From contig NZ_KB907257.1 of the NCBI RefSeq assembly GCF_000381905.1, forward strand, positions 1 to 64,000: 64,000 nucleotides of DNA, written 5' to 3'. Under the pieces are notes generated by a model. That model made no database searches, was not told the DNA's origin, and saw only the letters and a list, made by a program, of their open reading frames with translations. Source of the DNA: Paenibacillus fonticola DSM 21315. Its GTDB lineage: Bacteria > Bacillota > Bacilli > Paenibacillales > Paenibacillaceae. Both the position numbers and the translations under genes were made by a program. The first letter of the stretch is position 1; every line of letters begins with the position of its first letter. Positions 1 to 7,949 of the stretch are shown here, piece by piece.

Positions 1-149
1 CCCAGTTCTTTGATGAGTTTACGAAGTGCCGCCGCCGAATGTGGAATGCTCCCGTAATAGCGAGGGGCTTCCCCGGTTGAATCCGCAATGGCCACCGAAA
101 TTTTTTCTTTGGATACATCTAAACCGACGAATTTTGTGATAGACTGCAT
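1..149 (-). CDS. IS110-family transposase, N-terminal part (cut by window edge)
   Basis: The first 49 codons of a DEDD-type transposase of the IS110 family run off the left edge of the window. The translation begins MQSITKFVGLDVSKEKISVA; the VGLDVSK motif carries the first catalytic aspartate of the RuvC-like domain. The ATG at 149-147 follows AAAGGAGAG at good spacing. In this family the enzyme moves a circular element through a RuvC-like domain and a C-terminal serine-containing domain, which lies outside the window. Base use resembles its neighbours. Completeness of the element cannot be judged from here. Confidence 0.88.
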   Translation of the reverse strand, partial: MQSITKFVGLDVSKEKISVAIADSTGEAPRYYGSIPHSAAALRKLIKEL

Positions 150-490
150 AGTATCAGCTCTCCTTTGCTATGTAGCTCTGAAATGGTTGGTCTTTCCACT
201 TTCCATTTTAACCTACGAGATGTAGCAATGTGGAGGGCTGTCTGTTTATCGTTCATCATAGCTAGAATTACACAACAGTCGGTAATACTAAATCCAATCT
301 TTGCAAGGAGTAACTTCCTCCAAAACCGAAGTAAACGACGTGGTTTTCCAGCGTGACTGCGTGGCCATTCGTAAATACTTAGTATAGGATGCAGAAATCT
401 GTAAATGTTCTGCAGGGTGAAGGACAATATAGGCGTTATTTTCAGGCCTGGGGCTTCCTCTGTAATTTTCGGGTAATTAAATCCCTCCAC
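150..490 (-). mobile_element. Non-coding left end of the IS110 element, possible bridge RNA region
   Basis: About 340 bases upstream of the transposase start contain no credible gene; the open frames here look fortuitous. In the IS110 group this position holds the element end and, in described members such as IS621, a structured bridge RNA that pairs with target and donor DNA. I see no obvious terminal inverted repeats, as expected for this family. The outer boundary is a guess: the element should end before the yebC terminator at 553. I have not folded the RNA. Confidence 0.4.
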
Positions 491-552
491 CGGCTTAGCG
501 GGTCGTTTTTTGTTTCGCGCGTTTCACGCACTCAACTAGCTAAAGCCTAAAA

Positions 553-595
553 AAAGCAGCTTAAATCTCTGAAACCAGAGAAATTAAGCTGCTTT
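553..595 (-). terminator. Intrinsic terminator of yebC (hairpin usable in both directions)
   Basis: The arms AAAGCAGCTTAA and TTAAGCTGCTTT enclose a smaller inner stem (TCTCTG/CCAGAGA). On the minus strand the hairpin is followed by a T run (A run at 549-555 on the plus strand). It lies 23 bases beyond the yebC stop. Confidence 0.85.
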
Positions 596-617
596 ATTGT
601 GTATGGGCGTACAGGGA

Positions 618-1337
618 TTAATCTTCGAGCTCCACATTATGATATACCTGCTGTACGTCCTCCAAATCCTCCAGCGCGTCGATCAATTTTTCAAATTGCA
701 CCTGCGCTTCCTCCGAAAGATTCACGTAGTTCTGAGCCAGCATCGTCAGCTCGGCGACGGTAAATTCCGAAATGCCTGCAGCGCGGAATGCCTCCTGCAC
801 AGCGTGAAATTGATCCGGCTCTGCATAGACGATCACATTGTCCTCTTCGTCAATGATATCCCTGACGTCCAAGTCGGCCTCCATCATTATCTCGAAAACT
901 TCATCGATTGTTTTGTCCGCTACGCCAATAACCGCTGTGGCATCGAACATATAGGATACCGAGCCGCTTACCCCCATGCTTCCGCCGTTTTTGTTGAAGG
1001 CCGAGCGTACTTCGGGTGCCGTCCGGTTTACGTTATTCGTCAAAGTGTCAACAATGACCATCGAACCGTTTGGCCCAAAGCCTTCATAACGCAGCTCTTC
1101 ATAGGTTTCTTCCGCGCTTCCCTTAGCCTTGTCCAATGCACGATCGATGATGGCCTTAGGCACATTATACGTTTTGGCGCGTTCAAGTACGACCTTTAAT
1201 GCGCGGTTCGATTCAGGATCCGGCTCCCCTTTCTTGGCAGCCACGTAGATCTCGACGCCGAACTTCGCATATATACGACTCGTATTCGCATCCTTCGATG
1301 CTTTCTTCTCTTTAATATTATTCCATTTACGACCCAT
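618..1337 (-). CDS. yebC: YebC/PmpR-family protein (YeeI type)
   Basis: A 239-residue protein of the YebC/TACO1 family. It starts [16 protein letters not shown], the form typical of Bacillus subtilis YeeI, and keeps the family motifs YEGFGPNG and TDNNNR-like LTNNVNRT near residues 83-107. Members have been described as DNA-binding regulators and, more recently, as factors that help ribosomes pass difficult sequences; which applies here cannot be read from sequence. Length is normal. It is transcribed alone towards the IS110 end and closed by its own terminator. Confidence 0.93.
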   Translation of the reverse strand: MGRKWNNIKEKKASKDANTSRIYAKFGVEIYVAAKKGEPDPESNRALKVVLERAKTYNVPKAIIDRALDKAKGSAEETYEELRYEGFGPNGSMVIVDTLTNNVNRTAPEVRSAFNKNGGSMGVSGSVSYMFDATAVIGVADKTIDEVFEIMMEADLDVRDIIDEEDNVIVYAEPDQFHAVQEAFRAAGISEFTVAELTMLAQNYVNLSEEAQVQFEKLIDALEDLEDVQQVYHNVELED

Positions 1338-1420
1338 GTTGTTCCCGCTTTCTTATATTATTTTTCGTTCCTATTATAACATCTTCCGCCAATTTGAAAA
1401 ATTGTGGGTGGCTCATATAT

Positions 1421-3175
1421 TCAGAGGAATGCATGCAGGAGTTCCGTAGCTCGTCCCACTGCTTCCTCCAGGGAGATCATTTCCTTCTCTTGCCTGCTCC
1501 GCTCCACAAATTCAACCAAACCATCAGCGGCACCTTTGCCAACGACGATGCGAACCGGCAGACCTATCAAATCCGCATCTTTGAATTTTACGCCCGGCCG
1601 CTCATCCCGGTCGTCGAGCAGAACTTCGACCCCTTGCTTGACCATGCGGTCATAAAGCTGCCGCGCGGTGTTCACCTGCATTTCGTCTTTCACTGAAACT
1701 GGGATAATATGTACCTGCATCGGGGCGATGCTTACAGGCCAGATCATACCGTCTTCATCATGGTGCTGTTCAATGATGGCCGAGAGTATCCGCGAGATCC
1801 CGATACCGTAACAACCCATAATCATCGTCTGTTCATTCCCGGAAGCATCGTGAAAAGCAGCGCCCAACTGCTCGCTATACTTCGTCCCGAGCTTGAAGAC
1901 ATGCCCGATCTCGATTCCTTTGTAGAACTTGAAAGTTCCTTCCTTGCAGCGCGGACAGCACTCCCCTTCTTTAACATTACGAAAGTCTCCGATATGGTTC
2001 AGCGGAATATCACGCCTGACATGAAGATTTCTGTAATGGTAATCTTTTTCGTTAGCTCCTGCAATGGCGTTCGTCATATGGATGACGGATTGATCGATCA
2101 ATACGGGAAGAGACAAGCCTTTTGGCCCGATAAAACCAGTGGCTACTCCCGTTAACTTTAGTACGGTATCCGCATCGGCGATAGAAATCGCTTCGGCTCC
2201 AAGGTAATTTTTCACTTTAATTTCGTTAATTTCGTCTTTTCCGGAAACAACGACGGCCACAGCTTGAAGATCTGCCATAAATACTACCGTTTTAAGAATT
2301 ACCGCAGGATCGATATGTAAATTCGCAATCAGCTCATCAATTGTGCGCAGGTTCGGCGTATGGAATTTCTCAGCTTCAAGCCCGGTTTCGAACTCTGGGC
2401 TGGAACTTAGCTCGTCCGTGGTCAGCACTATTTCATCATCGAAGCTGATGGCTTTAACCGACTCCGCCTGTTCAAGATTCGCCGCATAATCGCAGCTACT
2501 GCATGTTACTACGGTATCCTCGCCAATATCCGCAAGTGCCATAAATTCATGGGTTTCCCCTTCACCTCCGATTGCTCCTGCATCAGCTTCTACCGCACGG
2601 AAATTCAGATTACAGCGATGAAATATCCTTTCGTAGGCATGAAACATGCTCCAGTAAGCCTGATCTAGCCCTTCCCAGTCTATATCAAAGGAATAGGCAT
2701 CCTTCATCAAAAATTCCCTGCCGCGCAGCAGTCCAAACCGAGGCCGGCGTTCGTCCCGGAATTTCGTCTGGATTTGATATAAAATGACCGGCAGCTTGCG
2801 ATAAGAATTAATTTCACTGCGCACGAGCGTCGTGATCACCTCTTCATGAGTCGGACCGAGAGCAAATTCGCGGTCGTGCCGGTCATGCAGCCGAATCAGT
2901 TCCGGCCCATAAAGAGAATACCGGCCCGACTCCTTCCACAACTCTGCTGGCTGCATAGCGGGCATAAGCAGTTCCTGAGCTTCTGCCGCATCCATTTCCT
3001 CGCGCACGATTTGCTCGATTTTGCGAAGCACGCGCCTTCCAAGCGGTAAATAAGTATAGATGCCCGATGCCAACTGCCGAATAAATCCAGCTCGAATCAG
3101 CAGCTGATGGCTTACAGCCTCTGCTTCACCTGGCGACTCACGCAGTGTGTTAAGCAATAACTTGCTTTGTTTCAT
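1421..3175 (-). CDS. proS: Prolyl-tRNA synthetase, bacterial type
   Basis: Charges tRNA-Pro with proline in the cytoplasm. The 584-residue protein has the class II core with motif 1 around SGIYTYLPLGRRV, motif 2 around TKFRDERRPRFGLLRGREF, the insertion (editing) domain of the bacterial ProS type at about 220-400, motif 3 near GCYGIGISR, and a C-terminal anticodon-binding domain with PVRIVVGKG. The ATG at 3175 is preferred over an upstream in-frame ATG at 3193, because the latter overlaps the GGAGG ribosome site. A T-box leader directly upstream indicates control by uncharged tRNA-Pro. Confidence 0.96.
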   Translation of the reverse strand: MKQSKLLLNTLRESPGEAEAVSHQLLIRAGFIRQLASGIYTYLPLGRRVLRKIEQIVREEMDAAEAQELLMPAMQPAELWKESGRYSLYGPELIRLHDRHDREFALGPTHEEVITTLVRSEINSYRKLPVILYQIQTKFRDERRPRFGLLRGREFLMKDAYSFDIDWEGLDQAYWSMFHAYERIFHRCNLNFRAVEADAGAIGGEGETHEFMALADIGEDTVVTCSSCDYAANLEQAESVKAISFDDEIVLTTDELSSSPEFETGLEAEKFHTPNLRTIDELIANLHIDPAVILKTVVFMADLQAVAVVVSGKDEINEIKVKNYLGAEAISIADADTVLKLTGVATGFIGPKGLSLPVLIDQSVIHMTNAIAGANEKDYHYRNLHVRRDIPLNHIGDFRNVKEGECCPRCKEGTFKFYKGIEIGHVFKLGTKYSEQLGAAFHDASGNEQTMIMGCYGIGISRILSAIIEQHHDEDGMIWPVSIAPMQVHIIPVSVKDEMQVNTARQLYDRMVKQGVEVLLDDRDERPGVKFKDADLIGLPVRIVVGKGAADGLVEFVERSRQEKEMISLEEAVGRATELLHAFL

Positions 3176-3215
3176 TTTGTACACCCTCCTCATTTTTCAA
3201 TTCACCAGCTATCAA

Positions 3216-3492
3216 AAACAAAAAGACACATTCGTCAGGGACGAATGTGTCGTGGTACCACCCTATTTATGACCGCAGCATGCATGAAGCTGACGATCCT
3301 CAAGACGATAACGGCATAATGCCGGTTGCGGTTAGTCTATTATATCATCAATAGGATTCCCGCTACAGCTCGCAAGGTAGGAGCCGGTTTGCCCGCGATG
3401 AGAATCCTTTCAGCCAGGGGATTCCTCTCTGGTCAGCGAGCCAAGAACCGCTGCCTTGGTCTAAGCTATTGTCGATATGTTACTTGAATACA
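3216..3492 (-). promoter_or_regulatory. T-box leader of proS
   Basis: On the minus strand the conserved T-box AGGGTGGTACCACG lies at 3264-3251. It is followed by a terminator hairpin (GACACATTCGTC/GACGAATGTGTC) and a T-rich tail at 3240-3214. The roughly 220 bases upstream have room for stem I and the antiterminator. TATAAT at 3504-3499 is the likely -10. T-boxes sense uncharged cognate tRNA, so tRNA-Pro is expected. I could not fix the specifier codon by eye; CCU codons followed by A occur in the stem I region. Confidence 0.92.
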
Positions 3493-3553
3493 GCTTGGAT
3501 TATATAAGTATTTAATACAAAATACCTGATTACAACAATATAGTCAATCCCGC

Positions 3554-4744
3554 TTACCCCAAATATAACGGCATTTCCTTGACTCCCCGGACGATCATGC
3601 CAGGCCGCCATTCCAGCTCGCTTACATCGGCTTTGAGCCGAATATTCGGATATTGCTTCAGCAGGGTGTTGATAGCAATTTCCCCTTCCAGCCGGGCGAG
3701 AGGCGCACCAAGACATAGATGGATTCCTTTGCCGAAGGCCAGATGCGGGCTCTTCTCCCTTGAAATGTCAAAGAGATCGGGATCGTTGAACTGTTCCGGG
3801 TCACGGTTTGCCGAGCTCAGGGAAATAATTACTGATTCTCCTCTTTTCATGGATACACCCTTGAATTCAAGATCCTCCCTTGCCCAACGGCCCGTACTGA
3901 ATTCAACGGGACCGTTATAACGCAGTATTTCTTCGATCGCCGTATGAATCAGCTCGGGCCGGCTCTGCAGTAAACGAAGCTGTTCCGGGTGCTGGAGCAG
4001 GGCAAGAATGCCGTTGCCGATCAAATTGACGGTCGTTTCATGACCAGCAATGATGAGCAGCATAACGAGATTGTACAGCTCAACCTCTGTAAGCCGGTCT
4101 CCTTGTTCCTCCGCAATAACTAATTGGCTGATCAAATCATCGCCCGGCTGTTTTCTGACTTTGGAAATCCAGTCCGCCAAATACTCCCTGAACTCCATAA
4201 TTAAACCGCGCATCTCCTCATCAGGTCCCTGGCCAGTCTGCTCGATAAGCGCATTCGACCAGGCCCGAAACTTATTCCGATCCGAATTCGGCACGCCCAG
4301 CATCTCGCTGATCACAATGATCGGCAGTGGGAATGCGTATTCATCGATCAAATTTATCGTCTCCTGGCCTTCCACCTCTGCCAGCAGCTCATCTGCGATT
4401 TGCTGGATCCGTCCCCTCATGCCGGAAATCAACTGCGGCGTAAACGCTTTTTGTACCAGACCTCTCAATCTCTTATGATCCGGCGGATCGGAGAACAACA
4501 TATTATTATTCATAAAGGGCATATCTTCTTCAATCCCGGCATTCCTCATATCTTTCACAAAACGAGGATCTTTCAAGGCTTCAACAGCATCGCTATACCT
4601 CGTAATGATCCAGCCATAATGCCCATCTGGAAACAGCATGCGCATAATCGGCTCTTTTTCTCTCATTTGCTCATAGACTGGAAACGGATTCTGTGTAAAT
4701 GCTTCAGTAAACAAACTTTCGCTTAAGGACGGATTGGTCTGCAT
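3554..4744 (-). CDS. Cytochrome P450 (CYP107-like)
   Basis: A soluble bacterial P450 of 396 residues. It shows the I-helix oxygen-activation motif AGHETT (about 237-242), the ExxR motif in EEILR (about 273-277) and the heme-ligand loop FGKGIHLCLGAPLAR with the proximal cysteine near residue 344. It would insert oxygen into an organic substrate with electrons from a ferredoxin or flavodoxin; no redox partner or biosynthetic cluster lies next to it, so the substrate is unknown. A strong ribosome site (GAGAGGAG) precedes the ATG. It lies upstream of proS but is separated from it by the T-box promoter. Confidence 0.93.
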   Translation of the reverse strand: MQTNPSLSESLFTEAFTQNPFPVYEQMREKEPIMRMLFPDGHYGWIITRYSDAVEALKDPRFVKDMRNAGIEEDMPFMNNNMLFSDPPDHKRLRGLVQKAFTPQLISGMRGRIQQIADELLAEVEGQETINLIDEYAFPLPIIVISEMLGVPNSDRNKFRAWSNALIEQTGQGPDEEMRGLIMEFREYLADWISKVRKQPGDDLISQLVIAEEQGDRLTEVELYNLVMLLIIAGHETTVNLIGNGILALLQHPEQLRLLQSRPELIHTAIEEILRYNGPVEFSTGRWAREDLEFKGVSMKRGESVIISLSSANRDPEQFNDPDLFDISREKSPHLAFGKGIHLCLGAPLARLEGEIAINTLLKQYPNIRLKADVSELEWRPGMIVRGVKEMPLYLG

Positions 4745-4982
4745 AATAATAGCTCCTCTCTCCTCATCTGAAATTGTAAATCAACTACAAGAAAATATTA
4801 CCATGACGTTTATCACGATAGCAAATAAACGTAAATCTGCCTATTTTTACATGAAATCAAATTTCATAACTTTCCGTTCATTTCGCCTTATTTGCAAGTC
4901 CCAGCCAAAATGAGCAGATATCAACTCCTGGCCAAGACGGCATGCTATGATGACACCAATCAATGGATAAGGAGGCCTACCT

Positions 4983-6001
4983 ATGCCATTGTCGGTAGCT
5001 TATATTGGATTTGGCAACAGTGTGGTGAACTATCATCTGCCCTATTTAGAGGCACGGCCAAGTATTAAGGTCAAAAGCATATACAGAAGAGCCGAAGACC
5101 GGATTGGCGATACCGATAGAGAAAATTACTATCCCTCCATACAATTTACGACTGATCTCGACGATTTGTGGAATGACGCTGAAATTGAATTAATCGTAGT
5201 CTGTACGCATGTCGATAGTCACGCTTACTATGCGAAGCTAGCTTTGGAGCACAACAAACATGTGCTCGTTGAGAAGCCCTTCGCGGCTAGCAGCGAAGAA
5301 GCGCAGATGATATTTGATCTTGCCGCTCGTAAAGGTTTATTGCTATGGCCTACCAGAATCGCCGATTCGACGGCGACTTCCTGACACTAAAAAAGGTGCT
5401 GGATAGCGGAAAACTCGGCCGGATCGTGGAAATTCAATCGCACTACAGCTATTTCCGTCCCCAGTCAATTCAACCAGGTTTCGGACTGTTAAGCGGATTG
5501 GCTGTTCATACGATCGATCAATTGGTATCCTTATATGGGAAGGCTGAGAAATGTCATTATGATGTCAGAAGCATCTATTACCCCGGAGAGTCCGATGATT
5601 ACATCGATATCGACTTTCATTACGGCATCCTCAAAGCAACGGTCAAATCGAGCTTGAGCGTCAAAAGCCAGCCTCCCAAATTTATCGTGCATGGAGACCG
5701 GGGCAGCTTCATCAAGTACAGCAGCGGTCATCAGCAGAAAAACGATCATGGTCCTACACGCGTGACTTACGAACGTGAACCGGAGGACAATTGGGGAAAG
5801 CTGTCCTGGATTGGCGAGGATGGTTCCGAGTACAATGAACTCGTCCCTTCGGAGGTAACCGACTACGGCCGGCTATACGAAAAATTGTATCAATGCATCC
5901 GCCTTAACAAGGAAAAGCCCGTTAAGGATCACGAAGTATTATATGTGCTAAACGTTTTGGATGCTGGTGTGGCAGCGGCAAAAGCCGCTAAAGTAAGTTA
6001 A
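4983..6001 (+). pseudogene. Gfo/Idh/MocA oxidoreductase split by a one-base frameshift
   Basis: The N-terminal half (4983-5384) has the NAD(P)-binding start VAYIGFGNSVVN and the EKPF motif near residue 98. The C-terminal half continues in another frame from about 5345 with AYQNRRFDGDFLTLKKVL, a block that in intact relatives such as YvaA/IolW directly follows a GLLL segment. Here GLLL is followed by a frame change, consistent with loss of one base near 5343-5347. Both halves otherwise look intact, so the mutation is recent, a sequencing error, or, less likely, a recoding site. It has AAGGAGG before the ATG and is followed by a second family member. Confidence 0.85.
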
Positions 6002-6038
6002 TTCATGCAATTCATTGCTACGGAGAGGAGATTTTTTC

Positions 6039-7046
6039 ATGAACATCGCAACAATAGGAAGCGGCTTCATAGTGGATGCTTTTTTATCGGCTGTAAACCA
6101 AATAGAGGATATACAATGTACAGCCGTCTATTCACGGAAGGAGGAGACGGCCAAGCCTTTGATGGAGAAATACAACATCGCGGCCGTCTACACAAAGCTT
6201 GAAGCGCTGATGGAAGATCCAAATGTCGACGCAGTGTACATCGCTTCTCCAAACAGCCTGCACTTTGAACAGGCATACCTGGCGCTGCAGCATGGCAAGC
6301 ATGTCATCTGCGAGAAGCCCTTTACGTCAACTATAGCGGAGCTTGACCAGTTAATCGCCTTAGCGAAGCAGAAGCAGCTGCTTCTGTTTGAGGCCATTAC
6401 TACGCTTCACCTGCCCAATTTTCAATTGATCAAGGAACAGCTCAGTAAACTGGGAGCGATTAAATTTATCCAATGCAATTATAGCCAATATTCGAGCAGA
6501 TACGGTCAACTGCTAAACGGCGAAACGCCAAATGTGTTCAGCACTCAGTTCTCTGGGGGCGCGCTGACAGACATTAACATTTACAACCTCCACTTTGTGC
6601 TGAAACTGTTTGGCTCCCCTCAATCTGTAAGCTATACAGCGAATAAGCATCCAAACGGAATTGATACATCGGGAACGGTGGTGCTGAAATACCCTGAATT
6701 TATCGCACAATGTGTAGGCTGCAAGGATACCAACAGCATGAATTTCGTGCTCATCCAAGGCGAAAAAGGCTATCTTCATGTAGAAAAAGGAGCCAACGGC
6801 TGCCGGAAGCTAGTTCTGCATACGAATGACAGCGAAATCGAACTCAATGCGCAGACGAACGATAATCTGCTGTATTATGAGTTGGCTGCGTTTAATCATA
6901 TTTACAAAACAAACGATTTTGAACAATGTTATCGGCTGTTAGAGCACAGTCGTTCCGTTATTGAAACGGTCGTACAAGCCCGGAACGATGCGGGAATTGT
7001 TTTTGCCGCCGACCTGGATCACTCAGCTGCAGCGAATAGGAACTGA
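6039..7046 (+). CDS. Gfo/Idh/MocA-family oxidoreductase
   Basis: A 335-residue NAD(P)-dependent dehydrogenase-like protein. The Rossmann start MNIATIGSGFIVDAFL, the EKPF motif (CEKPFTS, about 95) and the C-terminal alpha/beta domain are present; GGALTDINIYNLH corresponds to the catalytic GGxxxDxxxHxxD region but with residues differing from the classical His-Asp pattern. The ATG at 6039 follows GAGAGGAG; an upstream in-frame codon at 6015 lacks a ribosome site. It follows the frameshifted homologue by 37 bases and was probably cotranscribed with it. Sugar or inositol derivatives are typical substrates, but nothing local fixes the one used here. Confidence 0.9.
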   Translation: MNIATIGSGFIVDAFLSAVNQIEDIQCTAVYSRKEETAKPLMEKYNIAAVYTKLEALMEDPNVDAVYIASPNSLHFEQAYLALQHGKHVICEKPFTSTIAELDQLIALAKQKQLLLFEAITTLHLPNFQLIKEQLSKLGAIKFIQCNYSQYSSRYGQLLNGETPNVFSTQFSGGALTDINIYNLHFVLKLFGSPQSVSYTANKHPNGIDTSGTVVLKYPEFIAQCVGCKDTNSMNFVLIQGEKGYLHVEKGANGCRKLVLHTNDSEIELNAQTNDNLLYYELAAFNHIYKTNDFEQCYRLLEHSRSVIETVVQARNDAGIVFAADLDHSAAANRN

Positions 7047-7086
7047 TCAATCAAAATGCAATGCAGGATAGAATCAAGGAAAATCT

Positions 7087-7124
7087 AAAGGATAGAAGCC
7101 ATGACCTCCCGGGCTTCTATCCTT
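7087..7124 (+). terminator. Intrinsic terminator of the oxidoreductase pair
   Basis: Arms AAAGGATAGAAGCC (7087-7100) and GGGCTTCTATCCTT (7111-7124) form a strong stem, followed by CATTTGTTAAT on the plus strand. Confidence 0.8.
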
Positions 7125-7528
7125 CATTTGTTAATGTGCTCATATAGAGAACATCGAAAATGTACTGCACTGAAATTGTACCGGTTATTTTGGATAAACG
7201 CATTCGCTCTCTATCCATACCTATTATTATGGCTTCATCGCACAGCTTGGCCTCCATTCCCGGCTCCACCCGGCCTTGGCGTGACATACGCTCTTTCTTG
7301 ATCCCGCTGCGGATAGTCCAGGGCCATTTTTAATTGAAAATCAGGATAGCCTTTCACGCCCAGCTTCTTACACAGCCTGACGACCGTAGAAGAGCTTGTG
7401 TAGGTTAATCGAGCCAGTTCCTGCGCTGTAACTTCGAACACCATACCCGGCTGCTTTAATATGTAATCGACAATGCTTTTCTCCTGTGTCGTCAAATTTT
7501 TCATATATTTCATTTTCTGAATTAACAT
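7117..7528 (-). pseudogene. RpiR/MurR-family regulator with internal deletion
   Basis: The N-terminal part (from ATG 7528, after AAGGAAAGGAT) is a typical RpiR helix-turn-helix domain: TTQEKSIVDYIL, TSSSTVVRLCKKLGVKGYPD, then LKMALDYPQR. After about 80 residues the frame turns to unrelated sequence and stops at 7235. In a different frame, 7218-7117 encodes a short tail (ISVQYIFDVLYMSTL) resembling the last helix of the SIS domain. Intact family members have about 280 residues, so roughly 150 codons of the sugar-phosphate-binding domain are missing. It converges on the oxidoreductase pair, whose regulator it may once have been. Confidence 0.75.
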
Positions 7529-7608
7529 GAAACCCATCCTTTCCTTATGCTTCTATAACCCTAATTCGCTAGATCACAGTATTCATTAATCCCAGTATAC
7601 TATCAAAC

Positions 7609-7636
7609 AAAGAGGAATCCTGACGGATTCCCCTTT
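7609..7636. terminator. Short GC hairpin, possible terminator
   Basis: AAAGAGGAATCC (7609-7620) pairs with GGATTCCCCTTT (7625-7636) around a TGAC loop. On the minus strand it is followed by a T-rich stretch (TTTGTTTG), so it would end transcripts of the decayed gene at 7684-7907. Confidence 0.6.
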
Positions 7637-7683
7637 GACTCCAATAAAAAATGACATGAGCTCAGCTAGTTAATGACTTAAGT

Positions 7684-7907
7684 TTAGCGCGTTTTGATTT
7701 CAAGCTGCTTGCCAATTAGGCCCGGATAAGCGCCTTGTGCGATTTTTTCAAGCTTTGTAGCATGAACCATAAGAAACTTGTTTTCTTATTCAGCAGCACA
7801 TTACCGCCCGCTTCTCTTACAGAATCAAGCGGCTGATTCGTTCCCTGCGGCAATATGACAATCGTCAGGTAACCTTCATCGGAAGCCCTGTAAAGCATTT
7901 GTTCGTG
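7684..7907 (-). pseudogene. Decayed C-terminal gene fragment, function not recognised
   Basis: Two overlapping minus-strand frames read as one protein tail if a base is restored near 7770: the first gives LTIVILPQGTNQPLDSVREA and on to NKKTSFL, the second MVHATKLEKIAQGAYPGLIG then a TAA at 7686-7684. No start codon with a ribosome site is visible and an upstream stop closes the first frame. I do not recognise the family. It lies between the decayed RpiR gene and the glycan cluster, in a stretch that appears to be losing genes. Confidence 0.4.
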
Positions 7908-7949
7908 ACATTCTTATGCAAAGACACATTTTAGTATCGAACCCACCAA

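Noticed and set aside
119-490. 123-codon minus-strand open frame upstream of the transposase
   Set aside because: It overlaps the IS110 transposase start in another frame, has no ribosome site or recognisable domain, and lies where this family has its non-coding end.
597-1199. 200-codon plus-strand frame opposite yebC
   Set aside because: It is an antisense shadow of a highly conserved gene and has no ribosome site.
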